Shown here: in pieces, positions 27,888 through 37,386 of the stretch
Layout of the letters: each line of letters starts with the position of its first letter
Position numbering within the stretch: position 1 is the stretch's first letter
From: SLRI01 sp964402505
GTDB lineage: Bacteria > Pseudomonadota > Alphaproteobacteria > Geminicoccales > Geminicoccaceae
Assembly: GCA_964402505.1 (NCBI GenBank)
Contig: CAYOCP010000026.1
Coordinates: forward strand, 1-64,000
Length of the DNA: 64,000 nt
Reading direction: 5' to 3'
Notes under the pieces: model-generated
The model's database searches: none
The model's input: the letters and a program-made list of their open reading frames with translations, nothing else
What the model was told of the DNA's origin: nothing
Position numbers and translations under genes: made by a program

Positions 27888-29063
27888 TCAGTCGCGCGCC
27901 AGGCACATGGCGATGCCCATGCCGCCGCCGATGCAGAGCGTGGCGAGGCCCTTCTTGGCGTCGCGCTTCTGCATCTCGTGCAGCAGCGACACCAGCACCC
28001 GCGCACCCGAGGCGCCGATCGGGTGACCGAGCGCGATCGCGCCGCCGTTCACGTTGACCTTGTCGGTGTCCCAGCCGAGCTCGCGGTTGACGGCGATGGC
28101 CTGGGCGGCAAAGGCCTCGTTGGCCTCGACCAGATCGAGATCGTCCGCGGTCCAGCCGGCCTTCTCGAGCGCCTTCCGCGAGGCGGGGATGGGGCCGGTG
28201 CCCATGATCGAGGGATCGACGCCGGCCTGCGCCCAGGAGGCGATCCGCGCGAGGGGCTTCAGGCCGCGCTTCTTCGCTTCTTCGGCGCTCATCAGGACGA
28301 CCGCGGCGGCACCGTCATTGATGCCCGAGGCGTTGCCGGCGGTCACCGTGCCGTCCTTGCTGAAGGCCGGGCGCAGCTTCGCCATGCCCTCGAGCGTGGC
28401 GCCGAAGCGCGGGAACTCGTCGGTGTCGACGGTGACGTCGCCCTTGCGGCTCTTGATGGTGACCGGAATGATCTCGTCCTTGAACCGGCCCTTGGTGATC
28501 GCCGCCTCGGCCTTGTTCTGCGAGGCGACCGCGAACTTGTCCTGCTCCTCGCGGGTGATCTGCCACTTCTGGGCGATGTTCTCGGCCGTGGTGCCCATGT
28601 GGTAGCCCTGGAAGGCGTCCATCAGGCCGTCGCGCAGCATGGTGTCCATGAACTCGACGCTGCCCATCTTCTGGCCGTTGCGGAGATGCGCCACGTGCGG
28701 CGCCTGGCTCATGCTCTCCTGGCCGCCGGCGACGACGATGCTGCTGTCGCCGTTCTCGATGGCCTGGGCGCCCAGCGCCACCGACTTGAGGCCGGAGCCG
28801 CAGAGGATGTTGACGCCATAGGCCGGCACCTCGACCGGCACGCCGGCATTGACGGAAGCCTGGCGGGCCGGGTTCTGGCCCTGGCCGGCGGTCAGGATCT
28901 GGCCGAGGATCACCTCCGAGATCTCGGCCGGCGCCACCTTGGCGCGCTCGAGCACCGCGCTGATCGCGGTCTTGCCCAGATCATGCGCCGGCATGCTGCT
29001 GAGCCCGCCGTTGAAGCTGCCGATCGCGGTCCTGCCCGCGGCGACGATGACGACATCGGTCAT
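27888..29063 (-). CDS. phaA: Acetyl-CoA acetyltransferase (beta-ketothiolase)
   Basis: A 391-aa thiolase that condenses two acetyl-CoA into acetoacetyl-CoA. The acyl-accepting Cys is in GVNILCGSGLKSV, the His in NGGAIALGHPIGASGAR, and the second Cys in ATLCIGGGMGIAM. Start ATG 29063 (MTDVVIVAAGRT). With phaB it forms the first two steps of polyhydroxybutyrate synthesis, or ketone-body metabolism. Confidence 0.96.
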   Translation of the reverse strand: MTDVVIVAAGRTAIGSFNGGLSSMPAHDLGKTAISAVLERAKVAPAEISEVILGQILTAGQGQNPARQASVNAGVPVEVPAYGVNILCGSGLKSVALGAQAIENGDSSIVVAGGQESMSQAPHVAHLRNGQKMGSVEFMDTMLRDGLMDAFQGYHMGTTAENIAQKWQITREEQDKFAVASQNKAEAAITKGRFKDEIIPVTIKSRKGDVTVDTDEFPRFGATLEGMAKLRPAFSKDGTVTAGNASGINDGAAAVVLMSAEEAKKRGLKPLARIASWAQAGVDPSIMGTGPIPASRKALEKAGWTADDLDLVEANEAFAAQAIAVNRELGWDTDKVNVNGGAIALGHPIGASGARVLVSLLHEMQKRDAKKGLATLCIGGGMGIAMCLARD

Positions 29064-29243
29064 GCTGATCGTTCCCCCATGCTGCGTTCGGGCCGGCCCG
29101 CTAGCTCCAGGCCGGGACGGCCTCTCTCGATGCTGGCCGGTATATAGGCGTCCGGATCACACCCCGCGACCCACAACCAAACATTGCAGCCATTCGCCGC
29201 AATCGCTGCTTGCATGATCCGCCCCGGCCTCGCCCGAAGCGCT

Positions 29244-29471
29244 TCAGTCCTCCACTTCCGACCACGCCGCCGTCGGAGCGAAAGCCGTGGTCGCCTCGGC
29301 GATGGCGGCGGTGTCCTCGCCCAGATCGGCCTCCAGGACACGGCCCTGCTGGTTGACCATGAAGCTCATGATGCCGGAGCTGCCGTAATGGGCGGGCCAG
29401 GCGAGGAGGCCGAAGCCGGCGATCATGCGGCCGTTGATCAGGTAGTCGTAGGCACCGCCCGGCGCGGCCTC
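29244..29471 (-). pseudogene. DUF2950 protein, C-terminal remnant
   Basis: In a different frame from the DUF3300 gene, this stretch reads GGAYDYLINGRMIAGFGLLA, WPAHYGSSGIMSFMVNQQGR and VLEADLGEDTAAIA, the C-terminal signature of DUF2950 proteins. Only about 75 residues remain; the N-terminal ~200 residues normally present are missing and the frame runs back into the DUF3300 coding region. DUF3300 and DUF2950 genes are usually adjacent, so this looks like a deletion joining the two. No start codon or ribosome site supports independent translation. Confidence 0.7.
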
Positions 29472-30577
29472 GGTCTGCGCCGCTCGCGCAGCTCCGCGTC
29501 GACCCGCTTGCGCGTGTCCTGGTCCAGCCGCGCGCGGTCGCCGCTGCCGCCGACGACGATGGTGCTGTCCTCGATATTGATGTCGTTGCGGCGGTTGTTG
29601 CCGCCGTCGTGATCGTCGTCGTCGTCGAAGATGGCGTAGCCGAGCAGGCCGCCCACGGCGGCGCCGCCGAGAAAGCTCGCGGTCGAGCCCCAGCCCGAGG
29701 AGCTCGTCTCGGGCGTGTAGGCGACGGGCGGCGGCGGTGCCGCGTAGACCGGCGGCTGGACGTAGCTCGGCTCGACCGGTGCGGCATAGCCCGCGGCATA
29801 GGCGTCCGGCGCCGCGGGCTCGGCCGCCGCGGGCTCGGCCGTCGCAGACGCTTCTGCCGTCTCGGCCGTCTCGGCCGTCTCGACCGGGGCGGCTTCCCCG
29901 GCGGCCTCGGGCGCCGTCTCCGCCGCCACCTCGGCTTCAGCCGGTTCCGCCTCGACCGCCGGCGTCTCGTCCACCGTCTCGAGCGAGCCGAGCAGCGCGA
30001 AGCCGTCATATTGGGGAACGGCGATCGCGTCCGGCGAAGCCGGCCTGATCTCGATGATGCCCTCGCCGACGACCACGTCCTGGACCTCGTTGGAGGCGAG
30101 GACCCCCATGGCGTAGGCGCCCTGGCGCAGGTCCTGGATCGCGTCCTGGACGTCGTCGAGCCGGTCGTAGACCGCGTCGCCCATGGCCTGGGTCCAGTCG
30201 AGATGCTCGTTCATCTCGGCGAGCAGCGACGGGAAGCCCAGAAGGGCGGTGACGGCCGGATCCCAGTCCGCGGAAGGCTCGAGGGTCTGGTCCTCCTCGT
30301 GGCTCTCGATGAACCGGTCGGCCTGGACGACATCGACCGGGAACATCGAAGCCTGCAGGACCACGGCGAGCAGGGGATCGGGGTAGAGGGCGACGGGAGC
30401 GACGAGCGCCTCGACCTCGTCGTCGACGACGAGCGTTCCGGGCGCGACATCCTCGGCCTCGGACCCGGCTGCGGCCGGCTCCTGCGCGACCGCCGCGAGA
30501 TGACCGCCGAGCGCCAGCATGGCCGCGAGGGAGGAGTGGAGCCAGCAAGCCCGCAAGGTCGGTGGGATTCGGCGCAT
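29438..30577 (-). CDS. Secreted DUF3300 protein with truncated C-terminus
   Basis: A 379-aa exported protein. The signal peptide (ACWLHSSLAAMLALGGHLAA) is followed by the DUF3300 domain (LVAPVALYPDPLLAVVLQASMFP, VQADRFIESH, ALLGFPSLLAEMNEHLDW, RQGAYAMGVLASN). Then come a long Ala/Glu/Pro/Thr low-complexity linker with ETAETAETAEA repeats and a Gly-rich segment with a DDDDDHDG run. The last residues (RERRRPRPRRAVPTTT) are out of frame with a DUF2950 tail. ATG 30577 follows GAGGTG; a TTG at 30592 is the alternative. Function of the family is unknown. Confidence 0.8.
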   Translation of the reverse strand: MRRIPPTLRACWLHSSLAAMLALGGHLAAVAQEPAAAGSEAEDVAPGTLVVDDEVEALVAPVALYPDPLLAVVLQASMFPVDVVQADRFIESHEEDQTLEPSADWDPAVTALLGFPSLLAEMNEHLDWTQAMGDAVYDRLDDVQDAIQDLRQGAYAMGVLASNEVQDVVVGEGIIEIRPASPDAIAVPQYDGFALLGSLETVDETPAVEAEPAEAEVAAETAPEAAGEAAPVETAETAETAEASATAEPAAAEPAAPDAYAAGYAAPVEPSYVQPPVYAAPPPPVAYTPETSSSGWGSTASFLGGAAVGGLLGYAIFDDDDDHDGGNNRRNDINIEDSTIVVGGSGDRARLDQDTRKRVDAELRERRRPRPRRAVPTTT

Positions 30578-30588
30578 GGTCACCTCTT

Positions 30589-31890
30589 TCAACGCATCAG
30601 GCTCTCATCGGTCTCGCGCCACGTGCAGCGCTCGGCCACGATCGGCGCCACGTCGGGATTGCCGGCACCCCGCGCGATCAGCGCACCCACCCGCGCGTCG
30701 GGGCCGTAGCCGGTATGGGCGCCGAGCGGGTTGGCGACCTCGCCGAGGCCCAGGAAGGAATTCACCGCGGCGACGTTGATCGTGACGTTGGTGATGGTGG
30801 GGCAGAGCCGCGATTCGATGTAGCGCTCCGCGAACTGGTCGGGCACCGGATAGCTCATCAGGTCGTTGGGATCGGAGAAGGCGATGATCTCGGTTTCCTC
30901 GAAGAACCGTCCGGGCTTCGTGGGGCTCGGCCCGCAATAGGCGTCGATCTCGCCGACCACCTGCTGGCCCTCGCGCCCGGCCTCGAGCAGCGGCAGCTGA
31001 TTGGAGAGCATGAAGACCTGGATGTCGCTCCGGGCGAACGCGTCGGCGACCCGCTGGACCTGTGGATCGGCGGTGGGGGGAAGCTGGGTCAGCGCCTGCA
31101 TGGCATCGAGGGTCGCCCGGCTGCCCAGGCTGTGGGTGACGATGGCGAAATCGTCCAGCGCCACCCGGTCGCCGAAGCCGGCGAGGCCGGGCCCGCACCA
31201 GGTGCCCTCGGTCAGCTCCGGCAGCTCGCTCCAGCTTCGCGAGATGATCCAGCAGATCGACTGGGTGACGGAGGCGAGGATCGGCTCGCGCTTCTTGCCG
31301 GCATAGGCGAGCGGGTCCGGGGCGATGTCGTTGACGAAAGTCCGCATCGCCTGGTTCACGGCGGCGCGGCGCAGCACGTAGTCCTGCTCCTTGTCGAAGG
31401 CGAGGAGATCCTTGTCGGGCTGGGTGATGGGCGACCAGGTCAGCTCGTAGAAAAGAAGATCGCGCCGGTGCTCACCGTCGACGAGGCGGGTGACGTTGAT
31501 CTCGCCCAGATCCTGGCCCGGGAAGGCGGGATGCGCGATCACGATCCGCTTCGGCCGGGGTGCCCGCGTGTCGAGGCCGAGCGAGCGCGCCAGGTTCTGG
31601 CGGAGCGCCGTGCCGTGGCCGGGCTTGTGGGTGCCGATGCCGTGCACGTAGAGGAGCTTGACCTCTGGCCGGTCGGCCTCGCCCGCCTCGAACGGCGGCA
31701 ACGCCGCCTGAGCGTCGAGGAAGGGCCCGATGCCGGCGAACGGACGTCCCTCGACCTCGCACGCCCGCTTGTCCACCGCCGGCTCGTCGGTGCGCTCCAG
31801 CACGGCCAGGGTGACCCCGCGCCCGAAGCTCTCGCAGCCAGCGAGCGAGAGAAGAGCGAGGAGGAGAAGCCGCTGGCGGATCGTTTTCAC
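30589..31890 (-). CDS. Lipoprotein with alpha/beta-hydrolase (lipase-like) fold
   Basis: A 433-aa predicted lipoprotein: signal peptide with lipobox LSLAGC near residue 18. An alpha/beta-hydrolase core is suggested by KLLYVHGIGTHKPGHG (oxyanion region) and DDFAIVTHSLGSRATLDAMQ, where THSLGS carries the likely nucleophile Ser. The catalytic Asp and His are not certain. Start GTG 31890 overlaps the stop of the upstream membrane protein (GTGA), so the two are translationally coupled. Substrate unknown; a membrane-linked esterase or phospholipase-like activity is inferred. Confidence 0.72.
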   Translation of the reverse strand: MKTIRQRLLLLALLSLAGCESFGRGVTLAVLERTDEPAVDKRACEVEGRPFAGIGPFLDAQAALPPFEAGEADRPEVKLLYVHGIGTHKPGHGTALRQNLARSLGLDTRAPRPKRIVIAHPAFPGQDLGEINVTRLVDGEHRRDLLFYELTWSPITQPDKDLLAFDKEQDYVLRRAAVNQAMRTFVNDIAPDPLAYAGKKREPILASVTQSICWIISRSWSELPELTEGTWCGPGLAGFGDRVALDDFAIVTHSLGSRATLDAMQALTQLPPTADPQVQRVADAFARSDIQVFMLSNQLPLLEAGREGQQVVGEIDAYCGPSPTKPGRFFEETEIIAFSDPNDLMSYPVPDQFAERYIESRLCPTITNVTINVAAVNSFLGLGEVANPLGAHTGYGPDARVGALIARGAGNPDVAPIVAERCTWRETDESLMR

Positions 31891-33113
31891 AACAGCAGCA
31901 GCTTTCTCGCGATCTTCCAGAGCTCGGCGAAAGGCAGCCGGGTCGACCCGGCGACGACCAGCGGCAGGAGGGCCGCACCCGCCACCGGCAGCAGCGCCTC
32001 GCGGCTGAACGCCATCGTGCCGAGCTTCTTGGCGGCGGTGTAGGTGGGTGTCGGGTTCGGAACGTCGCCAAGGGCGGTCGCGTCGGCATCCCTCGACGCC
32101 GCGAGATTGGCGCCCAGCACCGCCCGCTCGGCCGCCCGGAAATGGCGGGTGGCGGCGGCCGTCGAGGCGAGCAGCGCCTGCTGCTTGAGCCGGCTCAGCG
32201 GCAGGGTGAAGGCGAGCAGCGGCAGGCCGAAGAGCAGGAGCACGATGACGAGCCAGGCGCCCATCATGTAGCCGTAGCTGGCGAGCTCGAGGGCGTCCTG
32301 CTGGAAGGCCTTGGCGATCGCCGCGCCGAGCACGCAGCTCATGGCGAAGACGAGCGCGGCGAAGGCATTGGGGTACTGGCCGATGAAGGCGATGCCGCCG
32401 AGCCCATCGGGATGGGTGACGACCAGCCGCAGCTCGAGCCTCGAGATCGCCCGCAGCAGCAGCGCCCAGACGAGATGGCGCCAGAGCCAGCGGAACAGAA
32501 GGAACCAGAAGAGCGGAGAGCTGACCAGAATTGCCCACCACGCCGCGGCGGTCAGATGCGGTGCCGCGGGAGCCCCCTGGACCAGCCACGAATCGGTTTG
32601 CGCAGAGGCCAGCATCCAGGCCCCCGCCAGTGAGACGAGATAGGCGAGCGCCAGGCAGGCCAGCTCGGCCGAGGGCAGGTCGCGACGCCGCAGGGCCCGC
32701 TCCACCGCAGCGGCCGCGTCGGCCATGACCGAGGGCGCCAGAAGCGGCGTCTCGGCGAACTGGCGCAAATGCAGGCGAAGCCGCTCCTCGACCATGCGCT
32801 CCATCATGACGAAGACGGCGATCGCGAGGAAGAAGCGGGTCCAGGCACTCCAGTCGAGCAGGAACGGACGCTCGGCCAGCGGACCCATGGCGTTCCCGGC
32901 GGCGAGGCTCAGCAGCAGCGGCACGCCGAAGGCGATGGCGACCAGAATGGCGGCCCGTCGCGGCGCCGCCGCCGCCCGCTCGCGCAGGAGCCCGAGCCGC
33001 CGCTCGAGCGCCCGGAACGGACCACCGGCGGCGATGTCGAAGCGCTCGACCGCGGCCGCCAGCCGACCTTCATCGTCGGCCGGCGGCGGAGCCTCGCATG
33101 CGGGTGCGGTCAT
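31887..33113 (-). CDS. Multi-pass inner-membrane protein of unknown function
   Basis: A 408-aa protein with about six hydrophobic segments (for example AAILVAIAFGVPLLLSLAAG, FFLAIAVFVMM, LACLALAYLVSLAGAWML, AILVSSPLFWFLLF, LVFAMSCVLGAAIA and YMMGAWLVIVLLLFGLPLLA). There are charged cytoplasmic stretches at both ends. No domain recognised. It is coupled to the downstream lipoprotein hydrolase by a 4-nt overlap, which argues that the two work together at the envelope. It is the first gene of this pair, facing away from the exopolysaccharide operon. Confidence 0.75.
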   Translation of the reverse strand: MTAPACEAPPPADDEGRLAAAVERFDIAAGGPFRALERRLGLLRERAAAAPRRAAILVAIAFGVPLLLSLAAGNAMGPLAERPFLLDWSAWTRFFLAIAVFVMMERMVEERLRLHLRQFAETPLLAPSVMADAAAAVERALRRRDLPSAELACLALAYLVSLAGAWMLASAQTDSWLVQGAPAAPHLTAAAWWAILVSSPLFWFLLFRWLWRHLVWALLLRAISRLELRLVVTHPDGLGGIAFIGQYPNAFAALVFAMSCVLGAAIAKAFQQDALELASYGYMMGAWLVIVLLLFGLPLLAFTLPLSRLKQQALLASTAAATRHFRAAERAVLGANLAASRDADATALGDVPNPTPTYTAAKKLGTMAFSREALLPVAGAALLPLVVAGSTRLPFAELWKIARKLLLL

Positions 33114-33397
33114 GGCGACATGGCGGAATCGATCCGACGGCGGAGCGTTGTGGCGGGAAACCTAGAGGCCGCCGGCGACGGTTGTCCAGCCTTGGCGCTC
33201 GCGGGCCCGACAGAGCCGTCCTACCGAATGGCGCCCCCTGTCGACCGCTCCCCCGGCCGTCGAGCAGCCGATCGCCGCAACCGAGCACGAACGCCGCGTC
33301 GTGTTATCTTCCCAGTTGCAAGTTGAGAAGCATAGTAGAACTGTAGAGAGAACAATATATCATGTTATGTCCTAGTCATATTTGCTGATCAATCATG

Positions 33398-33426
33398 TTG
33401 ACAGCGGACAATGGCCACGAATACGA
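33398..33426 (+). promoter_or_regulatory. Candidate promoter of the exopolysaccharide operon
   Basis: TTGACA at 33398-33403 (perfect -35) is followed by a 17-bp spacer and ATACGA at 33421-33426 as a weak -10. It lies in the AT-rich island 33300-33480 that separates the divergent membrane protein gene and the sugar transferase gene (ATG 33510), leaving a leader of roughly 75 nt. The rest of the 33114-33509 gap shows no gene. Confidence 0.35.
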
Positions 33427-33509
33427 AACATCAGTCGGACTCATCGTACCCTGGTGGGGTCTGGCGAATTTCCGTCGACACATCCAGAGTTGCCTGATGA
33501 GCTGTCGGG

Positions 33510-35081
33510 ATGCAATTCCAAACGAATCTCTCCGAGTCGCAAATCATAAAGGTAATAAATCGACCGACATCTGATGAACCACGGCCACGGGTCAAGTTCA
33601 ATTATCGACTTCTCGCCGACTGCATCGTCATCTCGGAAGGCATTTTGATACTTCATCTTGTCGCTGCCTGCTGGTACGGCTGGCGGCTGGTGGAGACCCT
33701 CAGCGGCGGCGCCGCTGCCTCGCTGCCGTCGAATCGATTGCCGTGGCCGGCGACCGTCCTGGGTCTGCTGGCTTCCGTGACCTACACCGCCATCTGCATC
33801 TGGGCGCGCCCCTACGACTATCCGGCGATCGCCCGAGGCTCGGGGCTCGGCGCGGCGTTCCGGGCCCTGCGCCTCTGGCTCGCGGTAGGAATCGGGGTCT
33901 TGGTCCTGCGCGCCGTCGCCCGTTCCGACACCACCTCGGCCGTCGCCTCGCCCGAAGGCTGGCTGCCCGAGGGATGGATGCTGGCGTGGCTGGCCGCCGG
34001 CTGCATCGCCCTCTTCGGCTGGCGGCTGGCGGGTGTCGCCGGCCTGCGCCGGGCCGTCCGCCTCGGCCGGATCTCCCGTCGCCGCCTGGCGCTGGTGGGC
34101 GCCACGCCCCAGGCTCTGGGCTTCGTGGAGTCGTTGCGCCGCGCCGACACCGACATCGCGCCGGAGCTCGTTGGCGTGTTCGATGATCGCATGGCGCCGG
34201 AGCGGAGGCAGACGGCGATAGGCGGTGTTCCGGTGCTCGGCGCCATCGAGCGGCTGGTGGCGCTCTGCCGCGTCGATCCTGTCGACACCATCGTCATCGC
34301 GCTGCCGCACAGCGCGTCGCAACGCACCGCCTCGATCGTCAGGACGCTGCAGAGCCTGCCTTCGGACCTCGTCCTGTCGCCGGACCTCGCCAGCCTGCAC
34401 GGCTTGGCAGCACAGGCGCGGGCGGACCGGCTCGGGCCGCTGACCGTGCTCAATCTCTACGAGAACCCGCTCAAGGATTGGCGCGGCCTCGCCAAATGGG
34501 TCGAGGACAAGGTGATCTCGACCGTCGTCCTCGTGGCCGCGCTTCCGCTCCTGATCGCGATCGTCGCCGCCATTCGCCTCGAGAGCCCGGGTCCGGTCCT
34601 GTTCGTGCAGCAGCGCTACGGCTTCAACAACCGGCCGATCCCGGTTCTGAAGTTCCGGACGATGCACCACGATCGCCGCGACGAGAGCGGCGCGCGGCAG
34701 ACGACCAGAGACGATCCACGAGTGACGCGGGTCGGCGCCCTACTGCGGCGGACCTCGCTCGACGAGCTGCCACAGTTCCTCAATGTCCTGCAGGGCGACA
34801 TGTCGGTGGTCGGCCCGCGCGCCCACCCCCTTCACATGAAGATCCTGGATCGGGACTATCACGAGATCGTCCAGGACTATGCCGCCCGTCACCGGATGAA
34901 GCCGGGAATCACCGGCCTCGCCCAGGTGAACGGCCTGCGGGGCGAGGTCCGCACCGTCGAGCAGGCGATGCGCCGTGTCGAGCTCGATCTGCGCTACATC
35001 AGCGACTTCTCGATCTGGCTGGATCTGAAGATCATCGTCCGGACCCTGCTGCACGGCATGGCCGGGAAAGGGGTCTACTGA
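33510..35081 (+). CDS. Undecaprenyl-phosphate sugar phosphotransferase (initiating glycosyltransferase)
   Basis: A 523-aa polyprenyl phosphosugar transferase (WcaJ/ExoY type) that loads the first sugar-1-phosphate onto undecaprenyl phosphate. It has an N-terminal set of membrane helices, a CoA-binding-like middle domain, and a catalytic C-terminus: PGPVLFVQQRYGFNNRPI, LKFRTMHHD, RTSLDELPQFLNVLQGDMS, VGPRAHP, and MKPGITGLAQVNGLRGE. First gene of the polysaccharide operon; 13 bp before the kinase gene. The sugar (glucose or galactose) is not readable. Confidence 0.92.
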   Translation: MQFQTNLSESQIIKVINRPTSDEPRPRVKFNYRLLADCIVISEGILILHLVAACWYGWRLVETLSGGAAASLPSNRLPWPATVLGLLASVTYTAICIWARPYDYPAIARGSGLGAAFRALRLWLAVGIGVLVLRAVARSDTTSAVASPEGWLPEGWMLAWLAAGCIALFGWRLAGVAGLRRAVRLGRISRRRLALVGATPQALGFVESLRRADTDIAPELVGVFDDRMAPERRQTAIGGVPVLGAIERLVALCRVDPVDTIVIALPHSASQRTASIVRTLQSLPSDLVLSPDLASLHGLAAQARADRLGPLTVLNLYENPLKDWRGLAKWVEDKVISTVVLVAALPLLIAIVAAIRLESPGPVLFVQQRYGFNNRPIPVLKFRTMHHDRRDESGARQTTRDDPRVTRVGALLRRTSLDELPQFLNVLQGDMSVVGPRAHPLHMKILDRDYHEIVQDYAARHRMKPGITGLAQVNGLRGEVRTVEQAMRRVELDLRYISDFSIWLDLKIIVRTLLHGMAGKGVY

Positions 35082-35094
35082 TGCGAAAGCGGAC

Positions 35095-37386
35095 ATGGCT
35101 TCCGCTCCCGCATCGGCCACGCCGGCGCCTTGCGAGGCACGGGTGATGGCGCCTGGCCTGCCCGAGACGGTCCTGCGCACGGCCTTCACCGTGCCGCCCG
35201 ATGCGACCCGCGCCCGCGAGCTGGCGCTCGGCACGGTGGCCCGGGCGGTCTGGTCGCGCAAGCTTCTCGTCTTGACGCTGCTCGTCCTCGGCTGGATCGC
35301 CGCGGCCGCGGCGCTCGGCCTCATCCGGCCGAGCTACACCGCGACCGCGACCTTGCGGCTCAATGCCAGGGCGGCGGAGCCGACCGAGTTCAAGCCGGTC
35401 GTCACCGAGCGCCTCGCCGACGCGCCGACGGTCGAGAGCGAGATGGACGTCATCCGCTCGGCCTCGCTGGCCGTCCAGGTCGTGGAGGACCTTCAGCTCC
35501 TCGGCGACCCCGAGTTCGACCGGTTCGCGCAAGGGCCCACCCTCCTCGACCGCCTTCGGGCGAAGGTCGGGGATTCCCTTCTCCGCCACGGGTTCGGAGA
35601 AGCAGCGCTGCCGGCCTTTCTCGAGCCGCGACCGCTGTCCGCGCCCGACACGGAGACCCGGCGGCGGACCATCGCCCAAGTGCTGCTCGACCGCCTCGAG
35701 GTCAGCAACAACGGTCGCTCCTACACCATTCGGGTGGGCTTCAGCGCGGCCGAGCCGGAACGGGCCGCAGCCGTCGCCAACGGCTTCGTCGAAGCCTATC
35801 TGCGGCTCCAGGCGGAGCTGCGGCGCGAGATCACGGCCGAGGTCGGCGGCTGGCTCGGGCAGCAGCTGGCGAAAGCCCGCGAGCGGCAGGCCGCCGCGCA
35901 CGAGGCGGTCGAGACGTTTCGCGGCCAGAACGACGTGTTCGGAACAGGCAGCGACGCGCCGAGCCTCGCCCAGGAGCAGTTGCGCGAGGTCAACCGGCAG
36001 CTCGCCGAGGTGCAGGCGGAGCGGGCGGCGCTCGAAGCCAAGGCGCAGCAATCGCGCGAGCAGATGGCTGCCGGCGAGGGGGCGAGCCTGCCCGAGGTCG
36101 TCCAGTCGCCCCTGATCCAGAAGCTGCGCGAGGCCCAGGGCGTGCTCACGCGGCGGCGCGCCGAGCTGGCGATCGACCTCGGCAGCAAGCATCCGTCGAT
36201 GCAGGGACTCGATGCCGAAGCCAGAGACATCGAGCGCAAGATCCAGGCCGAGACGGAGAGCATCGTCGCCACCGCCGAAAGTGCGCTGCGGACGGCCGTG
36301 GAGCGGGAGCAGCGCCTGCGCGCCCGGCTCGAGCGGCTGCATGCCGAGCTGCGCCGGTACGAGCGTGGCGCCAGGGAGATGCGCGAGCTCGAGCGCGAGG
36401 CCGCGGCGAGCGATGCGCAGATGGCGGCGCTCGCGACGCGCCACGCCGAGGTCCTGGCGCTGGCGGACGCGCGCGGGCTCGATACGCGCGTTGTCGCCCT
36501 GGCGTCGCCGCCGACCGCTCCCTCCGCACCGCAGCCGATCGTGATCTTCGGCCTTGCGACGGTCTTCAGCGGGCTCCTCGCGGGGCTGCTCGCCTGGCAG
36601 CTCGAGCGGCCGGGCGCCGGGTTCCGCAGCGCCGACGAGGTCGAGCGGGAAATCCAACTGCCCTGCCTCGGCATCGTGCCCTGCTTCGCCGCCGGCTCGC
36701 GGCTCCGGCGCTGGCTCAGGGGCAGCAAGCGGGTCCTGGCGCACGCCCACGACGAGGCCATGCAGCGAATCGGCACCGCCGTTCACGTGCTCGACCCCCG
36801 CACCCTGCCCAGGGTGGTCCTCGTGACCTCCTCGGTGCCGGATGAAGGCAAGTCGACGCTGGTGGTCGGCCTCGCCAACCACTTCGCCGAGGGGGGCATG
36901 CGCTCCCTCATCATCGACGGCGATATCCGCAATCCCAGCGTCGCCCGCCTCCTGGAGCGCGGGCAGGCGCCGGACGATGACGGCCTCACCGTTTGCTCCG
37001 AGCATCTCCATGTGCTCGATCTCGCCCGGCAGAGCCTGCCGGCCCTTGCCGGCTCGCACCGCCGGCAGCTCGCCGCGGCGACGATCGACGAAGTCATGCG
37101 GGCGGCCACGGCCGAGTATCACGTGGTGATCATCGACGCGCCGCCGGTGGTGCTGCTCGCCGATGCGCTCCTGTTCGCCCGCTACGCCGACACGATCCTC
37201 TATGTCGTGCACTGGGATCGAACGCCCAGGGAGGCGATCGCCGCCGGGCTCTCCCGTCTCTACAATGCCGGTGCGCGGGTGACCGGACTCATCCTCTCGC
37301 GGGTCGATCTGACGCGCCACGCCCGCTACGGGATCAGGGACGAGGGCTACTACGCCTCGGTCCGCGCGCAACGGTCGGCGTCATGA
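35095..37386 (+). CDS. Polysaccharide co-polymerase / tyrosine autokinase (Wzc-like)
   Basis: A 763-aa inner-membrane protein controlling chain length and export. N-terminal Wzz domain with a first membrane helix (LLVLTLLVLGWIAAAAALGL), long periplasmic coiled coil (about 200-440), second helix (VIFGLATVFSGLLAGLLAW), then a cytoplasmic BY-kinase. The kinase has Walker A SVPDEGKSTLVVGLA near residue 584, SLIIDGDIRNPS, and VVIIDAPPVVLLADALL. Only a short tyrosine pair (EGYYASV) is at the C-terminus. Its stop overlaps the next start as ATGA. An ATG at 35095 is assumed; ATG 35146 is an alternative. Confidence 0.92.
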   Translation: MASAPASATPAPCEARVMAPGLPETVLRTAFTVPPDATRARELALGTVARAVWSRKLLVLTLLVLGWIAAAAALGLIRPSYTATATLRLNARAAEPTEFKPVVTERLADAPTVESEMDVIRSASLAVQVVEDLQLLGDPEFDRFAQGPTLLDRLRAKVGDSLLRHGFGEAALPAFLEPRPLSAPDTETRRRTIAQVLLDRLEVSNNGRSYTIRVGFSAAEPERAAAVANGFVEAYLRLQAELRREITAEVGGWLGQQLAKARERQAAAHEAVETFRGQNDVFGTGSDAPSLAQEQLREVNRQLAEVQAERAALEAKAQQSREQMAAGEGASLPEVVQSPLIQKLREAQGVLTRRRAELAIDLGSKHPSMQGLDAEARDIERKIQAETESIVATAESALRTAVEREQRLRARLERLHAELRRYERGAREMRELEREAAASDAQMAALATRHAEVLALADARGLDTRVVALASPPTAPSAPQPIVIFGLATVFSGLLAGLLAWQLERPGAGFRSADEVEREIQLPCLGIVPCFAAGSRLRRWLRGSKRVLAHAHDEAMQRIGTAVHVLDPRTLPRVVLVTSSVPDEGKSTLVVGLANHFAEGGMRSLIIDGDIRNPSVARLLERGQAPDDDGLTVCSEHLHVLDLARQSLPALAGSHRRQLAAATIDEVMRAATAEYHVVIIDAPPVVLLADALLFARYADTILYVVHWDRTPREAIAAGLSRLYNAGARVTGLILSRVDLTRHARYGIRDEGYYASVRAQRSAS

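Noticed and set aside
29438..30592. TTG at 30592 as start of the DUF3300 gene
   Set aside because: The in-frame ATG at 30577 has a better-placed GAGGTG and begins the signal peptide; the TTG would nearly abut the upstream stop.
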